Origin: Nitzschia sp. pyKryTriq1
Taxonomy: Eukaryota > Bacillariophyta > Bacillariophyceae > Bacillariales > Bacillariaceae
Direction of reading: 5' to 3'
Length of the DNA stretch: 64,000 nucleotides
Assembly (NCBI GenBank): GCA_956465555.1
Contig: OY101118.1
Span: forward strand, 1,723,251-1,787,250
Positions 19,873 to 30,551 of this stretch are shown here, piece by piece. The notes beneath the pieces are model-generated. The model searched no databases. It worked only from the letters and a program-made list of their open reading frames with translations, and was not told the origin of the DNA. Every line of letters begins with the position of its first letter. Within the stretch, counting starts at the first letter, position 1. A program made the position numbers and the translations under genes.

Positions 19873-22191
19873 TCAAGGTAGAGGGATACTGACTGGACCA
19901 AACACTGTGGAAGTAAATGGGAAAACTTTAAAGTTAAAAAAAATGTGTGGTGGCCACTGGTGGCCGCCCGACTATACCTGACATTCCAGGTTTGAAGGAC
20001 TCGCCAAAGGGAAGGCCCGCCGTGACCACTAACAGATCATTGGGGTCCTGAACAAGCCCCTTCTTCAAAGCAGCGCGGCACGCATTTCGCAAAACCAAGT
20101 CCAAATCGTCGGTTGCGGATTCTACCATGGGTCGTCCATAATCGAACACTTCTTCCTCGTTGACTGTGTATCCATAGCTTCCTGCCTTTGGCTATGTTAT
20201 GGAGCCGAGACAACATGGTTAGAAACGCCCAGTCAATTCAAGAAAACGAACAAAACAATGGAGCGGAGACAACAAGGTTAGTCGAGCCCAATCAATTCAA
20301 GAAAACAAAACCCACCGGGCGACGGACGTACCAAGTCAGGATAAACGCCCCACGACAACGTGAGCTGCCGAGCAGTCTCCTTGAACGGGCACAAAGCAAG
20401 GATGGGTACGGAGGGTCTCTTCTTGGATGCACGATGAACGGTAGATCCTCGGAGAGAGAAACAAACGATGGCCTTGGCATTGATGGTCTTGGCGATCTGG
20501 CGTGCGAAGTGTGAGATGGTATCTGGTAATGTCACGAACAATGAACGAACGAACAAACAATCAATCCTTACTTGACGGGCCGCAACTATCATCGCATCCG
20601 TTGGAGTCTTATCGGGTTCGACCGTAATGGCATCAAGGTAGTTTCTGTAATGAGGATCGCTTTCAACGCGGTTGATAATGCGCTGCTGCATGGCCACCGA
20701 CTCTTCTGGGTACTAAGATCAAATGACAAATACAAATTCAAATCGTGAGCTGCTAACTCGGAACACCACTAACATCGACGATTCATTCTTTTCGAAGTTC
20801 TTACCATTCCTGCCGCAGATTCGGCACTCAACATGATGGCATCGGCACCATCATAAATGGCCGTAGCAACGTCGCTGGCTTCGGCCCGAGTAGGAGTTGG
20901 ACTTTCAATCATGCTTTCCAGCATTTGAGTAGCAACGACGACCGGTCGCCCTTGCTTGCGGCATTCATCAATAATTGTCTTCTGCAAAATCGGAACATCT
21001 TCAGGTGGGCACTCAACGCCAAGATCGCCACGAGCGACCATAATCCCGTCGCACTTAGTAACAAGTCGCTGCAGGTTGTCTCCATCAAAACAAGAGGGTT
21101 TCTCGATCTTCGCCATGACGCAAGGCTTGAAATTACCTTCCGGGATCTTGGCATCAATGATGGAGCGAATCTCGTCAATATCTGCTGGCTGCTGAACGAA
21201 TGAGAGAGCGACCCAATCGACACCGATCTCCAGCATGTAGTCCTGTACGAGTGTATGCAAGAGAGAATGAGCGTGGAACCTGATGGATACATTCATGCAT
21301 ACACGCAAAAACAACCCGACCATCCAAACTCTAATCTTTCTAAGAATTCCTCACCAAATCACTTCGGTCCTTTGGAGTCAAGGGACTGATCTTTAGGATC
21401 GAATCAGGGGTGTTGACGCCTTTTCGGTTGCTGATTTTACCTGGGACCTCTACGACGCAGTCAAGAAAGTCTTCACCCTTTCCTGTTACAGTAAGGCGAA
21501 CTTTTCCATCATCCACCATGAGAGTATGTCCAACTTCACTAGCGGTGATAATTTCCGGATGGGGAAGCATCACACGAGTATTGTCACCCTTGGCTTCATC
21601 CAAGTCGAGACGAAAACTCTGACCCTTCTCAAGCAGTTCACCTTTGGGGTTAGAAAATTCACCCACCTGAATAATAATAAAAACAAGGATGAGCCTTGTG
21701 CTCTTACAGTAGCATCACAATAACGAAACAATTCGACCCAAATACAAAATACCTACTCGCAGTTTGGGGCCTTGCAAGTCGCCCAGAATTCCAATAGGAT
21801 GAGCATACTTTTCCTCGATCTCACGAATAGTCATGAGCAGCTCCTTCTTTTGCTCCTGAGAGCCATGAGAAAAGTTGAGACGGAACAGATCGGCTCCTGC
21901 CAAGAACAACGTCTCGATCATTTCGCGCGACGACGAAGCCGGTCCCAGAGTGACCAGTTGCTTGGTGGACTTTCGCCATCGTTGAGCGACCTTGGGAACA
22001 GCCGCCACGGTGGTCTCCTTTGGAGCTCCCAGGGAGGAATTAATATCCAAGTCCGTGGCAACATTCAACGTAGTGCGAATATCTGTTTCCACTGAGCGGG
22101 TGGCCGTCGACGGCATGCCCCGTGGAACAAAGGATTCCGAGGCTTGAATCAAGCTCAAGGCAGCAAAAAGGGTGGCAGAAAGCTTCATCAT
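19873..22191 (-). CDS. Pyruvate kinase, predicted plastid-targeted
   Basis: Seven exons by phase and homology: 22191-21757, 21666-21355, 21242-20805, 20712-20572, 20496-20332, 20191-19978 and 19904-19873, about 578 residues. The enzyme makes pyruvate and ATP from phosphoenolpyruvate and ADP. Recognisable parts are [26 protein letters not shown] across intron 1, [13 protein letters not shown], the signature [32 protein letters not shown] and [16 protein letters not shown]. The first 20 residues look like a signal peptide, and ASESFVP resembles the diatom ASAFAP plastid cleavage motif with Phe at +1, so plastid import is inferred. Intron 5 could use either of two nearby acceptors; the one giving [12 protein letters not shown] keeps frame with the strong donor. 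The final tiny exon is the least certain part: reading through instead would end the protein at 19934. Confidence 0.9.
20199..20310. repeat. Tandem duplication inside pyruvate kinase intron 5
   Basis: Two direct copies, offset by 59 bp (20199-20256 and 20258-20310), with a handful of differences. They fill most of the 140-nt intron, which is the longest in this gene. Confidence 0.75.
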
Positions 22192-23780
22192 CTTGTTTAG
22201 TGTTGCAATTGTTTTTCGAAATGCTGCAAACTCTGAATTGTGTCTCTATCGGGTGAGGGGCAGTTCTGAGGAAGATTCGAATGAAGGGTATCTTTCTTTG
22301 TTGACTACGCGTCGCTGGGTGGAGGCAAAACGTGCAACCAAAAAGGGAAGCACTGATGGCGATCTTCCGACGACGTTCTATTAATTTCGTGGCGACATCA
22401 TCACAGAATCCGAAAAGCGACGATTGGCTCAAAAATGTCGACGACACAAAGATCGTCTCTGAGATACCGGTACCAGGTACCGGTAAAACTGTACCGGTAC
22501 ATACATACACGCATACACGTTGCCGCCTGGCGCCGTACAGACCATGCTATTTTAAAAAAGTTGTTGAAGGTTTTCGTCGGATGCGATGACGTAAACCTTG
22601 CACACTAGCATGCGCGGCGCAAATGGACGACGACGACGACGACGACTCAAAATTATTAAAGTATGTACATAGGGTGGCTCTGGCCGCCGCCCGCCACGCG
22701 CAGTAATAAAAGGGCTTGCTCGCTCAATAAGGTGTCGTGCGAGGTGCCGCGCACGTGCGCGTGCTTGGGTGAAATTGAAATGAGAAACGAGCGACGTGCT
22801 TTCTTTTGCGATGAAGTTCTGGTTCTGAATGAAACTGCGCGAGCCTGTCAGCCAGTTCCCAGCTCTGAACGGAAGCAATAATATCTCTGCCGCCACTATT
22901 TCGGCACACGAACGAGAAAACAGCGATCTCTACCGGTACATACAAAATAATGGTAGACCTCTTATTTTTCACACAACGCACTTGACACTACTTGACACCG
23001 CTCTGGCATGAGAGTTTTCCGCAACGCATCCACTCCACTGTCTGTATGAAGTATTCGTATGTGTGAGAACGTTCGGAACTAGCTACAGTAGGTGGACATT
23101 TTTAAAATCTGGCCATGCTTGCTTCAGGAAACTTCCTTTTCACAAAAGCATCTTAGCAGCACCGCTTTACGGGACATACTTCATACGAGTAAAGCAGCAA
23201 CACCGCAACTGTCGTCAACCAATACCTTGCCTGTACCGTGCTGAGATCATTGAGGACAAGAACTATACACGTACAAAGTGGTAAGCCCTATGGCAACACG
23301 AAGGCTGCAAAAATGTACTCAGGTGTGTCCCTCTACTCTAGCTAGAGCAGTAAACGATGGACGCCTTTGCATAACACTGTACATCACTCGTATTACTTTC
23401 CTTCGAATAGCTATGTTGTACTCTATCTAGTAGACTACTAGTAGTGAAGAATACAGGGATGAGTACCCATGGAAGTACTCTAGTCGCGATTGCTTGGGAA
23501 ATGTTTGATTTTTGTCAGTCAGCGAGCATAGCACAGCACAAGGAGCCATCGCCCAAGATCCTTCATAAGACTTTACGGTTTGCAGTAGTGGTCTTCCGAC
23601 TGCCCGTCTTCTTGGCCACACTCGTACAGCACTTGCTTTCCATAGTCCCTGATGTGCCTAGCGTGGACCAGGGAACGAGAGTAGCATAAAGATCGAGACT
23701 TGTCTGAAAAAGAGCTCATCAATCGTTGATGAATATCACTATCACGACGGGGTAACCACAACGATCAATCATTTCGTCCG
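22192..23780. other. Spacer, no supported gene
   Basis: Pyruvate kinase upstream sequence is followed by TACCGGTACCAGGTACCGGTA-type palindromes (about 22466-22500), a GAC run near 22628-22645 and about 800 bp without structure. Frames of up to 114 codons have no protein features. Confidence 0.5.
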
Positions 23781-24311
23781 CTATCTTGTCAGACCTTTGA
23801 AAAGGTTTGTAAACCAACCAATGGGGATACCAAGGCACTCATCTTCACTGCTCTTCGCGTGAACGTCGTATTCATTTAGCAAATCTTGATTCATTCTATC
23901 GTCCTTCTCCATCACACTTGATTCCATTCTGATTGACGATGAAGGTTCCGAAGCTTGTGGGCCATATACAACTCTTGTCAGAGCTTGTTGCACCTTCATA
24001 AGCTTCTGTTCCTCAACCGTGTCCACGCTGTAGTCAAGAGTCCCGCAAGAATCATCATCCGGGACAAAGTCACTCGTCCACGTGTCTTGATCAAGATCAT
24101 GCAAAGAGTCTTTCCTCGGAAGCCCACGATGGAAGTCGAGTTGAGGGAAGGTGTCGATCCTGATGTTCAACGAGATCCTTGTGGGAACCGAGTCTTTCGA
24201 TCGAACATTCACGATCGCATCTCGCGACACCAACGGGTATGGCTTTTCAAAGGCAGGGTCACAGAAGTAGAAGTCGCCATCCTCGGCGGTGACATTGGTG
24301 AGGTCTCTCAT
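23781..24311 (-). CDS. Hypothetical protein
   Basis: A 176-residue frame from a good ATG with no low-complexity bias. It is acidic, with a central stretch TWTSDFVPDDDSCGTLDYSVD, a likely helix (VEEQKLMKVQQALTRVVYG) and an aromatic C-terminus (LGIPIGWFTNLFKGLTR) that could be amphipathic. There is no signal peptide, no membrane span and no motif I can name. The Phe/Trp-rich tail and acidic body would suit an adaptor or regulatory protein, but that is only a guess. It stands alone between two long spacers. Confidence 0.45.
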   Translation of the reverse strand: MRDLTNVTAEDGDFYFCDPAFEKPYPLVSRDAIVNVRSKDSVPTRISLNIRIDTFPQLDFHRGLPRKDSLHDLDQDTWTSDFVPDDDSCGTLDYSVDTVEEQKLMKVQQALTRVVYGPQASEPSSSIRMESSVMEKDDRMNQDLLNEYDVHAKSSEDECLGIPIGWFTNLFKGLTR

Positions 24312-24635
24312 TGCGAAAGCGGGTGAGGTGGTACAGATCTCGATCCAAATGGGAACTGCTTCCGACTTGTGTCAAGATGGACGATCGTCAATCGAAAGTT
24401 GTGAGGTAAAAGCTCGGAAGTTCGTAAGCGGTGAGCGGTGAAGCGTGAAGCGTGAAGCGTTACCCGTACATACAAACATCGCGCCGTTCCTTCTCTCCAC
24501 AAGGGCGGGAACCAGGAACTTCGCGGGAGAACAATCCCGCAGAGGGAACCATACGGTACCAGCCAGGTACCCCGGGTACTGTAGTCTACTGTACCGGTAC
24601 GCATCTGACCAGGGATCAATAAATACCGGTATATC

Positions 24636-24762
24636 GTTGTTGAAATCTCCGTAGTCTGTTCTTCGTCAGCTGACTGATGACTCGTGGGACTACTTCTTCA
24701 GTCCCGTGTCGTGTAGTATTGCTAGTAGTTCGTCTGATCTTCCGATGCACGAACCTCTCTCA
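24636..24762 (-). repeat. Dispersed fragment related to 46960-47092 (ZNF598-like 3' end)
   Basis: Read on the minus strand, this is about 90% identical to 46960-47092. It covers the last 20 or so codons and the start of the 3' flank of the captured ZNF598/Hel2-like sequence found there. Several differences are at synonymous-looking positions. Homology stops at an AAAGT microsatellite. Confidence 0.7.
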
Positions 24763-24873
24763 AGTAAAGTAAAGTAAAGTAAACTTTCGTCTCAAACTCG
24801 AGATTATGACAATGTTATTCTACCTTTGATAACTCCGTTTGTTGGAATTGGATCTTTGCTCTCGCCGGTCAGT

Positions 24874-24987
24874 CTTGGAACTGCCGAATCCAATTAATCA
24901 TATCTTCCGCGATGAAGATACTAATATTCGCTTGGAACTGCCGAATCCAATTAATCATATCTTCCGCGATGAAGATACTAATATTCG
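24874..24987. repeat. 57-bp tandem duplication
   Basis: Two adjacent, apparently identical 57-bp copies (24874-24930 and 24931-24987). Degenerate relatives (CGAATCCAATT-type) occur near 25197. Confidence 0.85.
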
Positions 24988-25829
24988 CTCCCAACTGTCT
25001 ATATCTCTATCCCACATCCTTTCCTGTTATGGTAGTCTTTCGCTCCGTTTAGGGAATCACAATCGTTGGATTGTATTGTTCATTCTTCATGTATAGTAAA
25101 CAATAGTTTCCGCTGGAACGTCGCTTCCAAGACTACCGTCCGATTGAATCGCAGACTCATCCGATTGGATCTCCATTTGGGACTGTTTCTGTACATCGCG
25201 AATCCAATTCACGACATATCGTTACCTACTACTCTACCGTAGACTGATCCCTGTACAGTATCTGACGACAGAATTAATTTCCTGCACGCTCGACTTACTT
25301 AGAGGACCAGAGAACCTATGTACGTGCAGTATCTCGCTCGGAATCAAGAGAACATGAATCATCTGGAACCTTGATAGTTTTTTCAAGGATTTTTAGTCTG
25401 ATACTTGTACTCGTATCCGTACTGTACCGTAGCGGTAGGAAAAAGCGAGACATCACGGAAACTCGTTTGTTGAAGTAATACTCGTATCTCGCCCGTCAAA
25501 GGAAAAGGTGCCCACTTTTTTGCACAACTCGGGTAATAGGAAGGTACTTCTCAATTCGCAATAGAAGGAGTGAGGGCAGACTCGAGGAGTGCGGGCACTA
25601 CAAGTCTCTTGAAGCCCACCTCGCAGCAACCTCTCTACGGTAGCTGTAGTTATAACTCACGAAGTGCACGTACAAGTAGCGCCCTCTACCAAATCATTCT
25701 TGGGGGGCAGCACAATGGCAGATGCAAATTGATAACAACAACAGGCAATGTATACTCGTAGGTAGAGACGTCTTGGACTTGAGATAGTAGGTTGTCCTGC
25801 AACAATATTTATTTTAAGTTCAACTAGCG

Positions 25830-28737
25830 CTACTGCCGTGCTTCGTTAGGCTGCTGTAGTGATAGGGTGACGCGTACCAAGCGCTTCGGATTCACCTGTT
25901 GCTCACCGTTTACTTCGTGAATACATCCACCGTCAAATGCATCAGCATAGGCGGCCTGTGCGCTTTCGTCGTTTCCCAAAAGTGGCAGCGTTTCCTGCAC
26001 TTTCAAGTAAAGGTTCCGATTGTTTTCATTGTTCTTCCATGCGCTGGGTCTTGATGTCTTTGTGAATCGAGTAAATACCAGTGGGCGCGGCACGAACTTT
26101 CCATTTTCTTCCCACGTGGGGGCATCAACTACGTATTCAATCTTTCCATCCATCAGGTGCTCCATAGATGGCAAAGCTTTCTGCGCCAGGCGGAATGTTT
26201 CAGGGCAGTCAGCCTTTTCGCTAATGATCTCCGACTTTACAACCCATGGTCCGACGCGTGTTTCTTTGTCGTAAGGAACCGCTTATCAAAAAGATCATAC
26301 CAGAAGCATGTTGTGTCAGAAATCATTATTCCAAGCCAAATGGATACGACGAAACACACAACTCCGCTCACCTTGACCAACAAAAGTACCATACATGTCA
26401 TTTTTGGCAAACGGAAAACTGGATGGATATAGGACGTACACTTGCCCATCTTCTTGTAGGTAGACGGCGTAGTCGCGACGACATTGCAACCAACCAGATC
26501 GAAGCTTTGGTGCTTGCACTCGTTCCAAAAAAGACAAGACGCTCTTGTCGCTAAACATTCCAAAGCTAGCACTATGAAGTGCCTCGCGCAGGACGAATTT
26601 CCAAAAGAATACGGCTTGATTTTTCCAAGGTGCAGTTTCAAATACGATTCCCATTGGTCGACGTTTAATACGGTTGAGAAAAGGGCCAATCATGGAATTC
26701 TGCAGCAATGCCCTGCATTCATCACTCTCTACCGCAAGATTGCTCAAATTTTTCATGCTGCCTTCTCCATAGATCTCTTCCAGTAGAGGTATAAGTTGAT
26801 TCCGTAGTTTTCCTCGTGTTGACCAGTGGGGCGTTGTATCTGTCGAAGATGTGGTTGAGTTGCTGAATTCATTTCTATACTATAGGAAGCAATCCATGTG
26901 GTGTGAAAAATCAGATCCAGCGATACTCACCTTTAAAGTAGGGAACCCCAAATTTATGTGCATAGTCAAAGATAAAGGATTTCTCGAGTGGCAACAAGGG
27001 ACGATAAATGACCACTCCGTCGTTGCGTGACACCGCCGTCATTCCACTCAGATCCAATGGCCCACATCCCTTGTGCGCATTCGATAAAACATTCTCTCGT
27101 AAATCCCCCCGATGATGTCCCAGCATGACTCCGATGGCATTATCATGGTCCTTCAATCTTTCCTTGGCCAAAGCAAGGGTTTCTTTGTAGCTCGTGTATC
27201 GTAGATCTCGGGCAATCCGTTCGTAGTCATCCCGGGCCGTGATACCACGGGTGACTTCATCAATTAGTCGACACCTGAAGGAAATATTAAGACGTTCGCA
27301 GTAGCGTCCGACAAAATCAGCTTCCGCTCCGGATTCCGGACGATTGGCGTAGTCAATATGCACGGCCCAGATATCCAAATGGAAACCACAAGATTGGTGA
27401 ACATGAGCCAAAGCAGAAGCAATGACCATACTATCCACGCCTCCGGAAAGAGAGATGATGATTGGAGTAGCTGGCCCGGCGTGGTTGCCGTCCTTGACGG
27501 GTTTGATGCCCTGATCCGCGAGAAATGCTTGAATGGTCTTGACCACGGGATGATTACGTGCTGATGTCATATCTGCATCAAAAGGGAAGGTCTCCAAAAT
27601 ATCTTCATCGGAAAATGTTGTTGGCGAGGATCCATCATTCTCATTCTTATCATCCTCGTTTATTTTGACTTTGCTGTTTCCTGTCCGTCTAGCTTCGTCC
27701 TGCAATAGAGCCATCCTCCGGTTGGTAGCCTTTCGAAACCGTCCCAACATGGCATCCAGTTGTGTCGACAGCCCACCACATTTTTCAATCCGTTGCTGTA
27801 CAAGCTCCACAGTTTCAATAGTACTCGCATGTCGAAACGGCATTAGCGAGAAAATGTACATTTGCAAGGGGATCATCCCGCACCGAATCTCGTCGGCATG
27901 GTCGTCCACCAGCAGTTGCGCTGTTTTCAATGCCCACGCATCCAAGTGAGCCTTGGAAGGCAACAACACAAAAGAAGAAGAATCATCCGTCTTGCTTTCA
28001 TAGTGCCGTTGAATGTGTCTCGAGAATTGATCCAAGACGACAATGGCTGCAACTTTCCCCTGAAATCCGTAAAAACCGTCGTGGCACCATTCGGTCCATC
28101 GTTCCGTGGGTTCCTCCGCGGTAGATGAACCTGTACCTGTACCTGTATTGATACTGGTAGACCCCGCCAATTGTAATAGTAGGCTCTCGAACTGGTCAGC
28201 AATGTCTTGATCCACGCGCTGCCGCAGTGCCGCCGACGAATGAGCAATCATCCACAAATTCTTTTGCGATTCGTCTGGAGAGTACCTGCCGAACCAAAAG
28301 TGTAGCACTTTTTGAATGAGCTTTTGGTTCTCTCGAATTCGGTCTACTTGCACGAGTTGTAGCGCAGATTGCTCGTATGTCAAGTGGTTGTCGTTGATAG
28401 CTTTCGGAATGGATGGATCCTGTGGTTTTATGTCATGGTTGTTGTCGGTGCTTTTGCTGCTGCTGCTGCTGTTCCGCGTACTTGTACTTGTGTTCTCCAA
28501 AAGCAACAATTTCTGAATTTTCTTGCGTATCCATTGAAACACCAGCGGTCGTCGCCGCAAAAGGTTTCGTGCCGTTTCTCGATATTCAGCATCTCTCCAA
28601 AAGCGAAGAGCCAGCAAGAAGACAGCGACAACAGCAGTTCCTAAACCACTACCACCACCACCAGTCTCGATAGCGGAAGAACGACGTCGCAACAAAGAAT
28701 TGCGACGAGGTGGCGCGTACGGCGAAACTGCCGTCAT
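25830..28737 (-). CDS. DUF924 - tRNA(Ile)-lysidine synthetase-like (PP-loop) fusion
   Basis: Three exons (28737-26931, 26839-26372, 26281-25830) give about 908 residues. A hydrophobic segment near residues 29-46 may be a signal anchor. Residues about 140-345 match DUF924: VLHFWFGRYSPDES, then IVVLDQFSRHIQRHYE and MYIFSLMPFRHAST. From about 415 a PP-loop ATPase of the TilS class begins (IIISLSGGVDSMVIASALAH, the SGGxDS loop), continues with AVHIDYANRPES and the LGHHRGDLRENVL motif, and crosses intron 1 into FK-DTTPHWSTRGKLRNQLIP. The first two domains lie in one uninterrupted exon, so the fusion is directly seen. TilS-class enzymes adenylate a tRNA base, usually C34 of tRNA-Ile. In eukaryotes that role belongs to organelles, but membership of the class does not prove the substrate. 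The acceptor of intron 2 (GATAAG) is weak; its phase fits. Confidence 0.88.
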
Positions 28738-29375
28738 GGTGCGATGCTAGATAATGTTGTGCGTTGTGGGTTTACTGTAGAGCGGGAGGTCGTACCATAG
28801 GTACAGTATTGGTATTGTACTTGTGCTGAGCGCAGTACCAGGTACCGGGAAAGTAGAGGTAGCTCTGTCTCGAGACGAGTTCTTCGTCCTTACCGGTACT
28901 GGTACTTGTACCCACCGACAGCCTCCGCCCTCTCCCTCTCCCTCTCTACCGGTACAGCACAAGTGTTAAAATCCGTGAGTTCTCTCTACCGGTAGAGGCA
29001 GTGGCTAGCGGCTCAGGGATTCGGGCTAAAGGACTAATTTGACTGTGGGATAACGAAGTGCGCTATCTTAAGACCCCACCGAGCGAAATACCCGTACTTT
29101 TCGCGCGATTTTTCGCACAATTTTTTTTTTCAATTTCCGGGAAACGCTCAATTAATTTTGCGCATCCCCAAATTCGTTTTCCTCATTCTTTTGCGAGTTC
29201 GAATATGCAGCTGAAAGTTCTGTAGAGGGGGTTGAAGTAGTAGAGATCGAGGGACTAAAATAGTCGTTATTGCACAACATCACGCGGTTCATCGCGTGAT
29301 TTCACCGTGTTGAGGAGTCCAAAAATCGGTCATGGGTCATCAAGCAACAACACATCCGCATGACACACGACGCGG
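28738..29375. other. Spacer, 5' side of Copia fragment
   Basis: GTACCGGTA palindromes (about 28850-28995) are followed by AT-rich sequence with a T run near 29120. No gene. The point where the Copia fragment begins cannot be defined; it is at or before about 29370. Confidence 0.45.
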
Positions 29376-29813
29376 ATGCTGAAGCTCTACGGAAGCATCA
29401 TTATTCACACTGCGAAATCGAAAGCTCAAAAATCGATAACGTTGAGCTCATCGGAAGCAGAACTTGTTGCGCTATCGGAAGCTGCAAAGGAAGTCAAGTT
29501 CATCGCCCAACTACTGATGACTATGGGAATGAAAGTCAAGCTTCCAATAATTTGTCGCGTGGACAACATTGGAGCCATCTTCATGGCAGAAAACATTACA
29601 ACTTCCTCCAGAGCCAAGCATCTCGATTTACGGGCAAGATACATTACCGAATTCATTGATGATGGATTCGTCAAGATTATTTTCGTGAAGACTACTGAAA
29701 ACCTCAGCGACTGGTTTACGAAAAATGTGAGTTCGCTGATTTATGATGATCACAAACATGCATTCATCAAAGAGCGAGAAACTCAAAACAAGAAAGCAGA
29801 CGACGATAAATGA
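29376..29813 (+). pseudogene. Copia retrotransposon 3' end: RNase H fragment
   Basis: The last 145 codons of a Copia pol protein: ITLSSSEAELVALSEAAKE (the SSSEAEL hallmark of Copia RNase H), RVDNIGAIFMAEN, SSRAKHLDLRARYI and KIIFVKTTENLSDWFTKN. The frame is intact to its natural stop, but the rest of pol and the 5' LTR are missing, so the copy is 5'-truncated. It is followed by a polypurine tract and an LTR in the correct order. Confidence 0.88.
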
Positions 29814-29854
29814 GTCAGTCCTTCAATGGTTGAGTCTTACACCAACAGGAAGGG

Positions 29855-30134
29855 TGTTGCGATATGTTGATATCAGACTCATAGGACTAATTGAAATGGA
29901 CACGTCAGTCTATACATATCAAGAGTTCTAATATAAGGGAGCTCACCGAGAACCCTATGTGTTATCGGAGCCCGAGAACCCTTATGGGAACACATCGGAG
30001 AAACCCGAGAACCCTACATATGAGACACCCGAGAACCCTATAAACGAGAAGACATACACAATAAACGAGAAGACATATGGTACAGGAGAAAAAGACAAGA
30101 GTCTTGATAAGCTTACTCTTTTACAGACGCAACA
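29855..30134 (+). repeat. Copia 3' LTR
   Basis: This starts TGTTGC right after a purine tract (29845-29854) and ends GCAACA, a perfect 6-bp terminal inversion, 280 bp in all. The second half contains several imperfect tandem copies of a CCGAGAACCCTAT unit (about 29946-30040) and two copies of ATAAACGAGAAGACATA. No matching 5' LTR is in the window. Confidence 0.75.
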
Positions 30135-30551
30135 CTTGATAAGCTAAAAATACCATTTACTGCGATATACAAATAACGTGGTTGATCTTTCGTAACACGT
30201 GCGTTGGGGTGTAGTCGATCTAGTCTTTTTAATCGAGATAGTCCAATTTGGTATTCCATTGAGTCGTAGATGCACCGAATTTTTGCTTCTCCTGAAATCC
30301 CAGGGTGAAAATTCGGAATTTGAAACCGTCGTGTAGGTAACAGTACAGTACCGGTATGTACTTGTAGCATCGTAGACAATCGCATTGCATTTTTCGTTTT
30401 CATCCTCGACAACAACGTATTGTACACTGTCATTTCCCAACAGCTTCGCGCCATTTCTTTCTCTTTTTCAGACTAGCCTGCATACTTGTACAGTACTCAC
30501 TCCATCCGCACCCTCTCGTTGCTGTCGTTGTCCCTGTCCCTGATATCAGAC
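30135..30551. other. Upstream region of TOP6B
   Basis: No gene is seen. The sequence should contain the promoter of the topoisomerase gene; a GTACCGGTATGTAC palindrome lies near 30348 and a CCCTGTCCCTGA stretch precedes the ATG. Confidence 0.45.

Larger units (their letters stand above)
24312..25829. other. Spacer with tandem repeat and gene fragment
   Basis: This holds a short inverted copy of a sequence found again near 47 kb, an AAAGT run near 24762-24783, a 57-bp tandem duplication and several TACCGGTA palindromes (about 24553-24632). No complete gene. Confidence 0.5.

Noticed and set aside
24839-25096. 85-codon frame
   Set aside because: It exists only because the 57-bp tandem unit is divisible by three and free of stops in one frame.
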